Shown: positions 53,433 to 64,000, counted from the stretch's first letter. The stretch is DNA of 64,000 nucleotides from Pyropia haitanensis (GCA_008729055.1 SDUX01000006.1:1-64000); one strand, 5' to 3'. Numbers and translations are program-made. The notes: generated by a model from the letters alone, not told the origin.

Positions 53433-55122
53433 ATGGCCGAGTGCTATGCCGATGGCGACTACGCCGAGAGCTTTGCCGGCTTTGCCGGCAACCGTCCGCT
53501 GGCGGACGTGGACCCGGAGATGGCCGCGCTGATCCAGCGGGAGAAGCGCCGCCAGTTTGAGGGCATCGAGCTGATTGCGTCTGAGAACTTTACGTCTCGC
53601 GCGGTGGAAGAGGTGTGTTGACATGGTTCTGTGGGCGTCGTGACGCTCTGGTTTGGGGTGGGGACGGTAGGGCTGGGAGATGGGCTGCACCATGGTTGGT
53701 GCTGTTGCCTCTGGCGCATAGGGCGGCAATCGCGGGGCGTTTCCTGTCGAGCGAAACTCTGTTGCTCCAGGGGTGGTCTTGGGGGAGAGACGTGGCGCGA
53801 CCGCTGACTGCTTGGCGTCCTGCTGTGCCTGGCCCTGCCCTTCTGCCACCGCTTCTTTATGCACTTTCTCTTGCGTTGCATATCTGGACCACCCTGTCAC
53901 GTAGACGCTGAGCTCGTGCTTCACGAACAAGTACTCGGAAGGTCAGGTTGGCGCCCGTTATTATGGTGGCAACGAGGTGATTGACGACATGGAGGCGCTG
54001 GTGCAGGCGCGGGCACTCGAGTGCTTTGGTCTCAACGCTTCTGAGTGGGGTGTCAACGTGCAGCCCTATTCGGGTTCTACTGCCAACTTTGCGCTCTACA
54101 CGGGCATCCTGCAGCCACACGACCGCATCATGGGGCTGGACCTGCCGTCGGGTGGTCACCTGACGCACGGCTTTTACACGGCAAAGAAGAAGATCTCGGC
54201 CACATCTGTCTTCTTTGAGTCGCTGCCCTACCAGGTGGAGCGTGAGACAGGCCTCATTGACTATGCCAAGCTGCGGGCGACGGCGATGGTGTTCCGCCCC
54301 AAGCTCCTCATTTGTGGCGCGTCGGCGTACGCACGGGACTGGGATTTCAAGACGCTGCGTTCCATTGCCGACGACTGTGGCGCCATGCTCCTGTGCGATA
54401 TGGCCCACATCTCCGGGCTTGTGGCCGCGCGGGAGGCGTCCAACCCGTTTGAGCTGTGCGACGTGGTAACGTCCACGACACACAAGTCGCTGCGGGGCCC
54501 CCGGCAGGGCCTGATCTTCTACCGCGTTGGCGGCGACCGCTGCCTGGGCCTGGCGGAGTCGATCAACCAGGCCGTGTTTCCAGGCTGCCAGGGCGGCCCC
54601 CACAACAACACCATTGCCGCCCTTGGGGTGGCTCTCAAGGAAGCTATGACCCCCGAGTTCAAGGCCTACATTGTGCAGGTCCGGGCGAACGCGCGCGCGC
54701 TGGCGGCTGCCCTGATGGAGGCTGGCTACACGTTGGTGACGGGTGGCACGGACAACCATCTGGTGCTATGGGACCTGCGGCCAGAGGGCGTGACCGGCTC
54801 CAAGATGGAGAAGGTGTGTGACCTGGCGCACATTACGCTCAACAAGAACGCGGTGTGTGGGGACACGTCGGCGCTGACACCGGGAGGCGTCCGTGTTGGT
54901 ACCCCCGCCATGACCAGCCGGGGCCTCAAGGAGGAGGATTTTGTGGCCGTGGCGGGCTTCCTCGGCCGCGCCCTCAAGATTTGTGCCGCCGTTCAGAAGG
55001 ACACTGGCAAGAAGATGAAGGATTTTGTGCCTGTGGTAGAGAAGGACCCGCGCGTGGCCGAGCTGAGGGAGGACGTCCACACCTTCTCCAAGCGCTTCCC
55101 GATGCCTGGAGGCGTGATGTAA
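53433..55122 (+). CDS. SHMT: Serine hydroxymethyltransferase, two exons
   Basis: A PLP enzyme that converts serine and tetrahydrofolate to glycine and 5,10-methylene-tetrahydrofolate. Exon 1 is 53433-53612 and exon 2 is 53905-55122; the GTGTGT...ACGTAG intron is 292 bp. The spliced protein has 465 residues, the usual length. Exon 1 ends [17 protein letters not shown] and exon 2 starts [27 protein letters not shown], joining the conserved substrate-binding region. [14 protein letters not shown], the PLP-stacking region ...[14 protein letters not shown] and the PLP lysine motif [16 protein letters not shown] (Lys at about 254) are intact. [20 protein letters not shown] and [19 protein letters not shown] complete the domain. 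There is no obvious presequence, so it is probably the cytosolic form. Confidence 0.95.
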
Positions 55123-55826
55123 GCGGGCTGCGGCTCTGAGGTGCGGAGCACGCGTACGCCCATGCCTCCCTGTGGTCCCCTTCATAGGTTGTATCTGCGT
55201 GAGGGAGTGCCATTGGCAATGGTGTAAAGAATGATGAATGCGCGCGTTCTTAGTGCTCGGCCTGGCGGTTCGCCTACACTACCGGCCTCGAGTCCTTGTG
55301 GCCAACCCACTCTCTCTGCCAGCGCTGCGCGCCACCGTCGCAGCAGACAGCACGTGAGAAGGAACCACTTGTTGCCATGGCACCGCGGCCTCTCGTGCCA
55401 CTCGTCATCGCCAGGCGCCTGGCACTACCGTCCACAGCCCGGGCGAGCCGACGCGCATCTCGCCACCACGACGCAAATCGCTTCGGCCCCCCACGCGGGG
55501 TCGGTCGCCGATATCAGCAGCCCGCCACCCGCTCCTCCGCGACCGTGGCACGGTCGCAGGTGCGTCCGCCACCCCCCGAGACTGGCGGGGGCGGCGGCAC
55601 CGGCGGGTTCTCAGACGGGAACAACCGGCAGCCCACGCAAAGATCCTGAAAGACGCCCACGGGGCAACGGCACCCGTAAACGCGCGCATGAAAAAGCGAG
55701 GGACGAGCTCCGTCGGCCGTTGCTCTGCTGCACGCATGCCGTCACGCCGAAAATGCGTCCTTACCCCCCCCCTGTTCCATCCCGCCGCGCTCCCCCTATC
55801 ACATCCCCCACAAACTCGCTCGCCCC
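55123..55826. other. Convergent intergenic region after SHMT
   Basis: No supportable gene. The first 100 bp should hold the SHMT 3' UTR (a GGTGTAAAG word lies at 55217-55225). Confidence 0.55.
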
Positions 55827-56666
55827 TCACGCCTGGTCTCGCTTCTTCTCCTTGCCCTTGCCCTTGCTCTTGCCCTTGCCCCTGATGTTCCCCCCCCGCA
55901 CCTTTTCAATGGCCTTGCCCGCGGCCAGGCGCATTCCCCCACCCCCCCCGTGCCCCCCCGCGGCGCCTTGTGGCCGCCGCTCCCTGACCCGCTTCCCCTT
56001 CCCATTGGTGCCCACCCAGCCGCTGCCACCGTCGCCGCCACCCCCGCCGCCGTCACCACCAGCACCACCAGCACCACCACCGCCGCCACCGGCGGGGGTT
56101 TTGCGACGAAACGGCAGCACCGCGCCCGGCCCCTCATCGACGGCCACGTCGTCCTCATCTGGTGGCGGCGGCGGCGGGGGCGGCGGCTGCGCGCCGTCTG
56201 GCGCCTCACCGTCCGCCTCCCCGCCCCCTTCGTCCGCCGCCGGCACCGCGCCGTACGTACGCCGCGCGCGGGCCGACAGGCGTGTGCCGCCGCCCCCCGC
56301 GCCGCCGCCGCCGCCGTCGTCGTCGCTGTCCGTGTCCCAGTACGAACCACCCGCCACCACCAGCGCGCCCGTCGCGGCGGCCACTACCGGGGGGGCGGGC
56401 GGCCACCAGGCGTCGCCCGTTGTTGCCACCGCCGCAGCGGGGGCGCCCACGGTGACAGGCGCGGGACGCGGCGGGGGGGGTGCCGAGGGGGGCGGGACCG
56501 CCGCCGCCGCCAGCGCTGCCGTCGCCGAAGAGGCGCCCGTCAACGACGCGCCGGGCTTTTCGTCCACGGGCGGCGGCGGCGGCGGCGGTGGTGGTGGTGG
56601 CGGCTGGCCAGACGGCCGGGAGCGCTTCATAAAGTTCATCGCCGCGAGCCGCGAGCTGAGCGCCAT
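55827..56666 (-). CDS. Low-complexity protein with MPP6-like N-terminus
   Basis: The 279-residue protein starts MALSSRLAAMNFMKRSRPSG. This resembles the LSxxLLxMKFMQR opening of MPP6/MPHOSPH6, an RNA-exosome cofactor, and a later ARRTYGAV could correspond to that family's R-x-S/T-F/Y-x-GF segment. The rest is low-complexity: Pro runs, Gly/Ala stretches, an acidic WDTDSDDD patch and a Lys/Gly tail (RGKGKSKGKGKEKK). Those segments fit a nuclear RNA-associated protein but are not diagnostic. Without the N-terminal match I would call it hypothetical. The frame is intact throughout, despite long G/C runs. Confidence 0.4.
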   Translation of the reverse strand: MALSSRLAAMNFMKRSRPSGQPPPPPPPPPPPPVDEKPGASLTGASSATAALAAAAVPPPSAPPPPRPAPVTVGAPAAAVATTGDAWWPPAPPVVAAATGALVVAGGSYWDTDSDDDGGGGGAGGGGTRLSARARRTYGAVPAADEGGGEADGEAPDGAQPPPPPPPPPDEDDVAVDEGPGAVLPFRRKTPAGGGGGGAGGAGGDGGGGGGDGGSGWVGTNGKGKRVRERRPQGAAGGHGGGGGMRLAAGKAIEKVRGGNIRGKGKSKGKGKEKKRDQA

Positions 56667-56962
56667 GGCGGCCCTGCGGGTGGAGATGAGCGGGCGGAGC
56701 CGAGAAGATGACGGAAAAGAAGATGAACGGCGACGACGCCTGTGGAGAGCAGATCACAGGGACGGATGGTGGCGTCGTGAGGGGCGGTGGGAAAGATGGC
56801 CAAGAAGTGGACGATGGGAGTCTGAGGTGGGACAGCGTCGACAAGTTGCGCAGAGACACGAGCGTTTGCGCGTTGGCAGTGACGTGACGCGAAATCGGGG
56901 TGACGCGGCGAAGGCTCATCCATGACTGCAGCAATTGTGGTTGTCCCCGCTTCAATTTGTAC

Positions 56963-56968
56963 TTTATT
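56963..56968 (-). terminator. Candidate polyadenylation signal AATAAA
   Basis: AATAAA on the minus strand lies about 290 bp beyond the stop codon of the four-helix membrane-protein gene (57260), inside an AT-rich island at about 56940-57070. Its position and the base composition suit a 3' UTR end. The island also lies upstream of the next minus-strand gene. Confidence 0.4.
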
Positions 56969-57259
56969 CGAAATTACAAGAAAGCAATTGAAAACGGTGG
57001 ATAGATTTACACCATGACAATAGCTAAATATATGGAAAAGCAAACCATGCACAACAGTTACATACCTTGTGCCTCTAATTTTGTTTGTTCAACACCCGTT
57101 CCCGTTGTGTCCAGCTTTCCTCGTGCTTGAAGTGTCGCTGGTCGCCCCGATCGCCCACTGACCATCATCATCCCCACACCACAGCAGATACCACCCTCCA
57201 GCCACCTCGCCTCGGAACCTCGCCCCACCATCCCTCCCCCCCCCCTCCCACGCACAACC

Positions 57260-58093
57260 CTACCACCGGCTGGTCACGTATACTTCGACAACTCCGAGGA
57301 GACCGACGAGCACCCCCCCCACGCCCAGCGGTAGCACCGTCCACCGGTGCACCCAGTCGGTCACGACGCGCGCGCACCCCGGCCGTACCCGCACGACGCT
57401 GCCGCTGCTGTTGAGCGCCACCCCCACCGCCGCGTCCGGGTCGTCCTCCCCCGCGCACGTGGCCACACATGCGGACGGGTCGGCATCGACGAGGCCCGCC
57501 ACGCAGTCGCCCGTCACGCCGCCGCGGCAGCCGAGGGCGTCTTCGAGGCCGCACGCGGCGGCGCGGAGGCCGGCCGCCCCCCCCCCCCCCCCACTGGCGG
57601 CGGCGCCACCGCCGCGGCGGCGCGGAGGCCGCCAATTACCGCCGCTCCCAGCGCCGCGTCGTTGCGCCCTCCCCCCAGGCTCAGCGCCAGGGCGGCGAGG
57701 AGGACCCCCCCGACGACCCCCCCCACCCAGCCCAGCTCGTACGCGAGTCGCGGGAGCATCCCCCAGCCCAGCCGACGGACGGAGGCGACCCCCCCCGCGG
57801 CGGCCAAGCCCAGCAGGTACCCCCGAGGACGGACGCAACGAGGCCGACGCGGAGGAGGAGCGCCCACGGGCTGCCGCCGCCGACGAGCGCGCGGAGGTCG
57901 GCCAGCGGGGACCGGACGCCGAGGCCAACGGCGAGGAAGACGCTGCCCGCGACGGCGAGGGTGCCCAGCGCTAGGCCCCGGATGACCAGCAGCAGCACCC
58001 GGGGGGGGAGGCCGGACCGCGCGTTGGACGACGACCGCCGGCGGAGCGCCCGGGGGGGGGCAGGCCCCCGCTGAGGCCCGTGCGCCCGCCGCC

Positions 58094-58144
<51 letters not shown>

Positions 58145-58972
58145 CATACCGCCACCCCCACCCCCACCGCCAAGCCGGCCACGGCCGTCGAGGGGGTACC
58201 CGCGGTCGCCCCCCCCCGCGCCGCCGCTGCCGCCCCCCGCCCGCGCCGCCGCGGCGGCGGCATCCCACGCGTCCGCCTCGGACGGCGCGTCGGGCTTGGA
58301 CGGCGGCAGCGACAGCACTGACGACAGCGTCGACGCGCTGGTGCCATCCCCGGCGCCGCCGCCGCCGCCGCCGCCGCCGGCACCGCCGCCGCTGCGGGGT
58401 GCCCCCTCGCGCCCCCCCCGCGGGAAGCCACCAGCGGCGGACGCGGCCGCCGCGTCGGCCGCCGCACCCGCGGCGGCGCCGCTATACCGCGGTGACCGCG
58501 GCGACCGGGGCGACCGGGACCGCCCGCCGCCGCGCCCCGACGACCCCGACGCCGAGTAGGCCGACCCGCCCGACCCGCCGGCGCTGCTGCCGCGGCGACC
58601 GCCGCGGCGGCCACCGCCACGGCCGCTGCCGCTGCGGCTGTCACTCGCGCTGTCGCTGCCGCTGCCGCTGCCGCTGCCACTGCCACTGTCGCTGCCGCTG
58701 CCGCTGCCGCTGACGCTGCGGCTATCCCTATCGCTGCCACTGTCGCTGCGGTCCGCGGGGCCACGCCGGCCCCCGCCGCGCCGCCCGCCGTCGTCCCGCC
58801 CTCCGCCACGGCGGGCGGCCGCCGCGGCGGCGGCGGCGGCGGCGGAGGGGGGGCGCCGCGGGGAGCGCCCGCCGTCGGCGTCGGCGTCATCCCCCCAGGG
58901 AGGGCCATCTGCCCAGTCGCCACCGGCGCCGCCCTCCTCCTCGTCGGCCACCCGGCGGGGTCTCCGCGCCAT
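57260..58972 (-). CDS. Four-helix (tetraspanin-like) membrane protein with SG/RS-rich N-terminus, three frame breaks
   Basis: From the Met at 58972 (MARRPRRVADEEEGGAGG) the first 300 or so residues are hydrophilic: Arg/Gly, long (SG/SD)n repeats and SRSPRSPRSPR, similar to RS domains. Then come four hydrophobic segments: VLLLVIRGLALGTLAVAGSV; WALLLRVGLVASVLGG continuing as YLLGLAAAGGV; LGWVGGVVGGVLLAALALSL; and VLPLGVGGVLVGLLGVVEVY at the C-terminus. A loop with five cysteines (CGLEDALGCRGG...GDCVAG...SACVATC) lies before the last helix, a tetraspanin-like plan, but the tetraspanin CCG motif is missing. The frame changes at about 58003-58010, 57826-57830 and 57580-57597, each in a G/C run and each as if one base were lost. 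The family is not certain. Confidence 0.5.
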
Positions 58973-61599
58973 GAGGCCGGCCTGCCCCGCTGGGGGGAGA
59001 TGACGGGCGTGGGACGGGGGGGGGGATGGGCAGGGGTGGGTGGTACGGGGAAGAAAGGTGCCACACACGGGGGCGGCTGGGCGTGTGAAGAAACAGGTGT
59101 GGGGTCGCTACAGGAACGAACGGGGGGTACGCTGTGCGGACAGGAAGCACGACGGAAAGGGGGGAGAGCAGCAGACGTAGGTGGCGCGGACGCTCGGCAG
59201 AAGGAAAGCAGCGCGCAGGATCGAGCGGAAAGAGACGGAGGACCCCAGCAAGGTGCCAGCAAAAGGGGGGGGGAGAAGAGAGAGAGACAGACAGGGACAC
59301 TACGGGCGGGGCCCTCGCGGCCGGCCGCGCCCACGGCTGCGCCGGCGTCGTCGCCCCCGTGTGACCGCGACGGGCTGTGCGTGCCGCCCGACGCTCGCGA
59401 CCGCGACGGCAGCAGCGGGTGCCGCCCCCCTCCCCCCCCCTCGCGTGCGCCCGTCGCCGCCGGCGGGCAGCACACCTGGCGGGGCGCGCGAGCAGCCCGC
59501 CCCCGCCAAAATCCCGGCAGGAGGAGTTTGCCCTTCCCGCCTCGCCGGCCCACCCCGCTGGCGCTGCGGGGTCAGCCAGCGGCGGCGCCGGCCGCGCCCG
59601 CCCCCGGTCCACGCCAGTGGCGCGCCAGGCGGTATGAATATGGACTGTACGGGCGGGCGGGGCTCACGCGCAGGCGTGGGGGCGGGGGGCAGGGGTCAAT
59701 CAATCAGCACAGCCTCTCCACCCGAGGCGCAGCGCGCAGCGTCGGCCAGAGTGGGTGGCCCCACCGTCAACCCCCACCCCGGCGGGCGCCCTTGACACCC
59801 CGAGTGGCAAGCGGGGGAGCGCGCCGCTCAGCGGCGGCGCGGCACACACGCCGACGCCCGCTCGCAACGAGGGGTGATCACCCCCCCATCCACCAAAGAA
59901 AACAGAGAAAAAAGCGGAAAAGGGGGGTAGTCTGCCAGGTCGTCGGCGCCCACGCGCGGATGACTGGGCAGCCCCGACAAGCAGAGGGGCCGCCGCCCGC
60001 CTTGGAAGGGCGCCGGAAAGGCGGCACTGTCGGCCGCCCCTCCCGCGCGGCTGCGCGGGGACGGCAGCGCGCGCACGCGGCGGCGGTGACGAACGGGCCG
60101 CGACGCTACCAAGAAAAATCAGGTGCGGCCGGTGACGGCACCACCCAGGACAGGTCAGCGAGCGGGGACGGCCGCCCAACGGACCGCCCGCGCACATGGC
60201 CGACTCGGAGGAGGGATAAGGGACGGGGAAGAGAGGGGGGGCGGGGGCGGCACCCCCCCGAGCCACCAGTGTGGGTGCGGCTAACGCGGGGGTGTGCGTA
60301 GGGGGTCCCCGCGGCTCTGCCCCCCCCGCCGCGGATCGGACACGTTCCGGCGGTGGGCGTCGCCGTTTTGGCTGCCGCCACGCGGGGGGCTCGTCCAGTC
60401 TGACAGTGTGACGGCCAGCCTCGCCGGGGGGGCGGCGGCCGCCGCCGGTCGTCACCGCGCCCGACGGGCGACGCGCCGCGCCGGTGCGCGTCCCGCCCCC
60501 ATGGGCGACAAGTGGCCGCTCCGCCGTTGCCTCGGCGACGTGAGCGCGCGGCGGTCGGCGGGGACAGGGACAATTGTCCGTTGGCGGCATCCAAGTCTTG
60601 GATTGCGTGCCAAGTACTTTAGCGCTGCTCGTGGCGGCCGCCGTGCGCGGGTACAATCCGCGCATCCATCGTCTGTGCAGCGCCGGATTGGGCGCGTTCC
60701 TCTGTTCCCCGGCCCATGCAGCGTGCTGCATACCTGCCAGTCGGCAGGCGCCGCCCCTCCCAGCGGTTCTTGCGGGTGTTCGGGGCCTCGAAGCGCGGCT
60801 CGGCGGCGGCGGCGGCTATGGCGGGGGGTGCCAGGGATTGGCAGCCTCGCCCGGCCGTGCCGGCGAGGCCGCTCCATGACACAGCGGTTGTGAGGTCAGA
60901 GTGGACGCACCTGGCTGGGTGGATGCAACCTCCACCTTTGCGTGAAGGTAAAGAGGGGGGGTAGGACATACCCCGACAAAGGTCTCGGTGGGTTTGAGAC
61001 ACCGTTCCGCCTATGACGGGTATGGCAAGTAGACTGCGGCGTGTGTGCAAAGAGTGAGGATACCAATGCAGAGGGGGTCCCACGACCGCCGCTCACCAGC
61101 AGGCGGAAGAGTGTGTACTCCCTGCTCAACTGCCAGAGGGGTAGGAGCTGAAGGAAGACCAGAGGGACAAGCCTCAAGAGTGTCACCCACGCGAGCTGGC
61201 GTCTCCGCTGTTCTTCCAGACACTGCGGTGGGTCTCTGCACGAGTACGGCATTTATTGCCTGTTCCCAGTGTTTTCGACATATTCATTGAATTAAGGCAT
61301 TTTTCTTATGAAAATCGCGTGAATAGTGTATTCATTTCACTCTGAGCGACAAGCTGACACTCCCGGCGGTTTTGGTCGGCCGCCACCACGACAGCTCTGA
61401 TCCGGCATCGTCCGAAGAAGCTCAAGAGGTAGTAGCATCCACGATGAACGCCCGCGCCGCCGTCAACGACCGTGCCCGGCATTCCGCCGCGGCCGCGCCC
61501 ACCTCGCACCCCCTCTCCGCGCCTCCCCCCCCCCCCCCCTCCCCACTGCCGCGCCCCCCTTCCAATATACAAGCTCTCTGCACCCCCCCCACCTCCGCG
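58973..61599. other. Divergent intergenic region without a supportable gene
   Basis: About 2.6 kb between opposite starts. The open frames are Arg/Pro/Gly low-complexity. DNA at 61265-61345 is AT-rich (TTCATTGAATTAAGGC, CTTATGAAAATCGCG) and, with the pyrimidine-rich run at 61500-61570, probably forms the promoter of the thioredoxin-fold gene. Confidence 0.5.
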
Positions 61600-62446
61600 A
61601 TGGAGGCCATGTGCACGCCCACCCCCCCCCCCCCCCCCGCGACGCTCGGCGCCCTCGCGGGCGTCCTTCCCCTCACCCCCTTCACGCTCGTCCTCTTCAT
61701 CGCCGCCTGGTCGGTCGACGCGGCCGCCGCCGCCCGCGTCACCCTCCCCGCCGTCACCGCCGCCCTCCGTGCGGCGGGCTACCCCCCCCCCTTCCTCTCC
61801 ACCACCCCCGTCACCGTCACCGCCGCCGACCTCTACGCCCCCGCCACGGCCGACGCGGCGGCGGCGGCGGCGGACGCGGCGGCCCGCGCCGGCAGCGGCC
61901 GCCGCTGGCTATTCCCCGCCGTCCGCCGCCGCCACGGGGAGGCGGCGAACGCGGCGGTTGCCGCGCTGCGCGCGGCGCCGCTGCTGCCGGCGCTGGTGCT
62001 GTTTGGGGCGCCCCCGCCGGGGGGGGGGGGGGGGGGGGGGGGTGGACCGCCGAGCCCCTGCCGCTGGGGACGAGCCCGACGGCGGTGGCTGATGCGGCCG
62101 TCGCGGCGCTGCGGCAGCACCCGTCGGCGGCGGTGCTGGTGGCGACACGCGGAGGCGACGCCGCTGGCGATGGGGGTGGGGGTGGGGTTGGGGGTGGCGG
62201 TGGCGGTGGCGGTGGCGGTGGCGGTGGCGGTGGCGGTGGCGGTGGCGGTGGCGGTGGCGGCTGTGTGGGGCCCCTGCCAGCGCCGGCACCGGCGGCGCTG
62301 CTGCCACCACCGCCGGTGGGGGGCGGGCGGCCATGGCGGTGGCCGCCGGGCCCGCCAACCACCGCGGGCTGGCCGGCGGGCGTATACGCGCCGCTGCCGG
62401 GCGGCGCGGCGGGCGTCGCCGCGCCCGGCTCCATCGCCGCCACCGC

Positions 62447-62477
<31 letters not shown>

Positions 62478-63191
62478 GCCGCGTCTGGCGCCGCCGCCGC
62501 CGCTGGCAAGCCGGCGGCGGCCGCCGCCGCCGCCGCCGCCGCCGGGGGTGCGGCCGTCGACCCGCCGCCGCCGGCGGTGGTGCTGACGCTGCCGCCGGCG
62601 GGCGGCGCCCCGGGCCGGGACGCGCTGCTCGCCGCGTTTTCGCGCGCCGCCGCGGCGTTGCCACAGGCCACGTTTGTGGTGGACCCGTCGCGCGCTGCCG
62701 CCGACGGCGGCGGCGGCGGCGGCGGTGGCGGTTCCGACGGCGTCGGCGGCGGCGGCGGCGGCGACGGCGGCGGCGGCTGGGGGTGTCACGCCGGCGGGGG
62801 CGCCCCCCCCCCGGCGTCGTCGCCGATTGTCGGCACCCGCGCCGGGTTGGCCGGGCTGGCGTACCCTGGCAACGCGTCGGACGCGGCGGCGCTCGTGTCG
62901 TGGGCGCGGTCGACGCTGCTGCGGCCGTCGCGGCGGCTGGCCGAGGTGTCCCCGGCGGCGTACACGGCCGCCCTGTGGGGCGGCGACGACACGGGCGTGC
63001 GGGACCCGCGGACGGGCGTCGCGTGGCCGCCGCGGCGGCCGCCCGGGGCGGCCGCCGCCGCCGGGCCCGCCGCGGTGCTGCTGCTCGACACGCGGGGGGG
63101 GTGGACGGCGACAGCGCGGGCGTGGCCGCGGTGCTGGCCGCCGCCGCCGAGGCGGCGCCGGCGCCGGCGCCGGCGCTGGGGGCGGCCACCC

Positions 63192-63237
<46 letters not shown>

Positions 63238-63687
63238 TGCCGCCGCCGCCGCCGACGCGGCGGCACCGCCGTGGCGCGACACCCCCCCCCCCGCGCCCGT
63301 CCTCTACGGCTGGGTCGACGCCGCCCGCTACGCCGGGTGGGTGGCGCGGCTGGGCGCGGCGGACCACCCCCCCCCCGCCCCCCCCCCGCCCCCCCCCACC
63401 GGCTCGGTGCTGCTCGTGCACGCGCCCACCGACCGGCTGCTGCGGCTGCCGCCCGCCACCGCGCGGGCGGCGCTGCGGTCGCCGGCTGCCGCGGCGCGGG
63501 CGGTCGCGGCGTTTGCGGGCGGCGCGGCGGTGGCGACGCCGCCGCCGCCGCGGCCGGCGGGGCCCGTCGCGTGGCCGTCGGTGGCGTACCCGCCGCTGCT
63601 GACGCTGCCGGTGGGGGGGGTGGAGCGCCTCGCCGCCGAGGCGGACGCGCCGCCGGCCGTCGTGGGGGGGGGCGCCGGCGGCGGTGC

Positions 63688-63729
<42 letters not shown>

Positions 63730-64000
63730 GGAGGGGCGGCCGCCGCCCCCGCCGCTGTCGGTGGTGCTCGTGCACGCGCCGTGGTGCGGCTTCTCGCAGG
63801 CCGCGATGGCCACCGTCCGCGCGTTTGCGGCGGGCTGGCCCGCGGGGGCGGTGTTTGAGGTGGACGGCTCGACCGCGGCGGGCGTGCCGGGCGGCACGGC
63901 GGGCGTGGGGGGGGGGGGGGTGCCGCCGCCGCCGGCAGCGTCGTCATTGACGGCTTCCCGACGGTCCTGCTGGTGGGGGGGGGGCGCCGCGTCACCGAGT
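61600..64000 (+). CDS. Thioredoxin-fold (PDI-like) protein, partial at right edge
   Basis: Begins MEAMCTPTPPPPPATLGALA and contains at least two thioredoxin-like regions. The first (TPFTLVLFIAAWSVDAAAAA ... FPAVRRRHGEAANAAVAALR) has the strand-helix pattern but AWSV where an active site would be. The last (LSVVLVHAPWCGFSQAAMAT ... VDGSTAAGV ... SVVIDGFPTVLLVGGGRRV) has the complete fold with the cis-proline GFPT and the active site WCGFS, that is, one catalytic cysteine instead of C-x-x-C. Between them are long Gly/Ala/Pro inserts, including a (GGCGGT)n tract at about 62190-62260. The frame changes at about 62022-62042, 63092-63099 and 63908-63921, each in a G-run and each fitting one lost base. 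The 3' end is outside the window. An ER or plastid location is likely but not shown. Confidence 0.6.
62190..62262. repeat. (GGCGGT)n hexanucleotide repeat in coding sequence
   Basis: About a dozen GGCGGT or GGTGGC hexamers encode a polyglycine spacer of the thioredoxin-fold protein. Confidence 0.9.

Noticed and set aside
36581..63921. Programmed ribosomal frameshifting as the cause of the frame changes
   Set aside because: Too many genes are affected, no common slippery heptamer or downstream pairing is seen, and the breaks sit in G/C runs of varied length; base-calling loss explains them more simply.

Overview
The window is nuclear DNA of a eukaryote with extreme G+C content, long G and C homopolymers, few and short GT-AG introns, and intergenic spaces of 0.5-2 kb. 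The best taxonomic marker is a CpeT/CpcT-type phycobiliprotein lyase gene (40941-42861). Together with the base composition and low intron density, it points to a red alga with phycobilisomes, most likely of the Bangiales (Porphyra/Pyropia type). That assignment is an inference, since no rRNA or organelle sequence is present.

Left third (1-19760): repeats dominate. Positions 1-3145 are about 38 copies of an 80-bp unit carrying a perfect GC hairpin and an E2F-like box. A second short minisatellite follows (3150-3530), then a diverged tandem duplication (about 3770-5045) next to a possible secreted-protein exon. Positions 5664-9790 hold no gene I can support. Positions 9790-19757 are a satellite of about 1,206 bp whose units alternate in a three-unit (A-B-B) higher-order pattern. 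A C-terminal MCM4 fragment lies about 0.2 kb beyond the satellite edge.

Middle (22.5-49.1 kb): a run of recognisable genes. These are a secreted choice-of-anchor-A-like protein (-), a TFIIB-family factor (-, three exons) divergent from a REI1/ZNF622 60S-biogenesis factor (+), mitochondrial ribosomal protein uL30m (+), a Ulp1-type SUMO protease (-), an alpha/beta hydrolase (+), the CpeT-type lyase (+), RNA polymerase subunit RPB3 (-) divergent from a gluconokinase (+, three exons), and a Golgi-type glycosyltransferase (-). A serine-protease C-terminal relic lies at 39.6 kb.

Right part (50-64 kb): an F-box/LRR gene (-) with two frame breaks, a 760-bp inverted-repeat DNA transposon with a TA target duplication, serine hydroxymethyltransferase (+, two exons), a low-complexity protein with an MPP6-like N-terminus (-), a four-helix membrane protein with an SG/RS-rich N-terminus (-), and a thioredoxin-fold (PDI-like) gene running off the right edge (+).

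The genes are housekeeping functions (transcription, translation, one-carbon and sugar metabolism, SUMO, glycosylation, light harvesting) and form no operon-like pathway. Several are divergent pairs that probably share promoters. Many reading frames break at G/C runs, nearly all in the direction expected if one base is missing. I read these as homopolymer errors in the assembly rather than dead genes; the F-box/LRR gene, the MCM4 fragment and the protease relic are the better pseudogene candidates.
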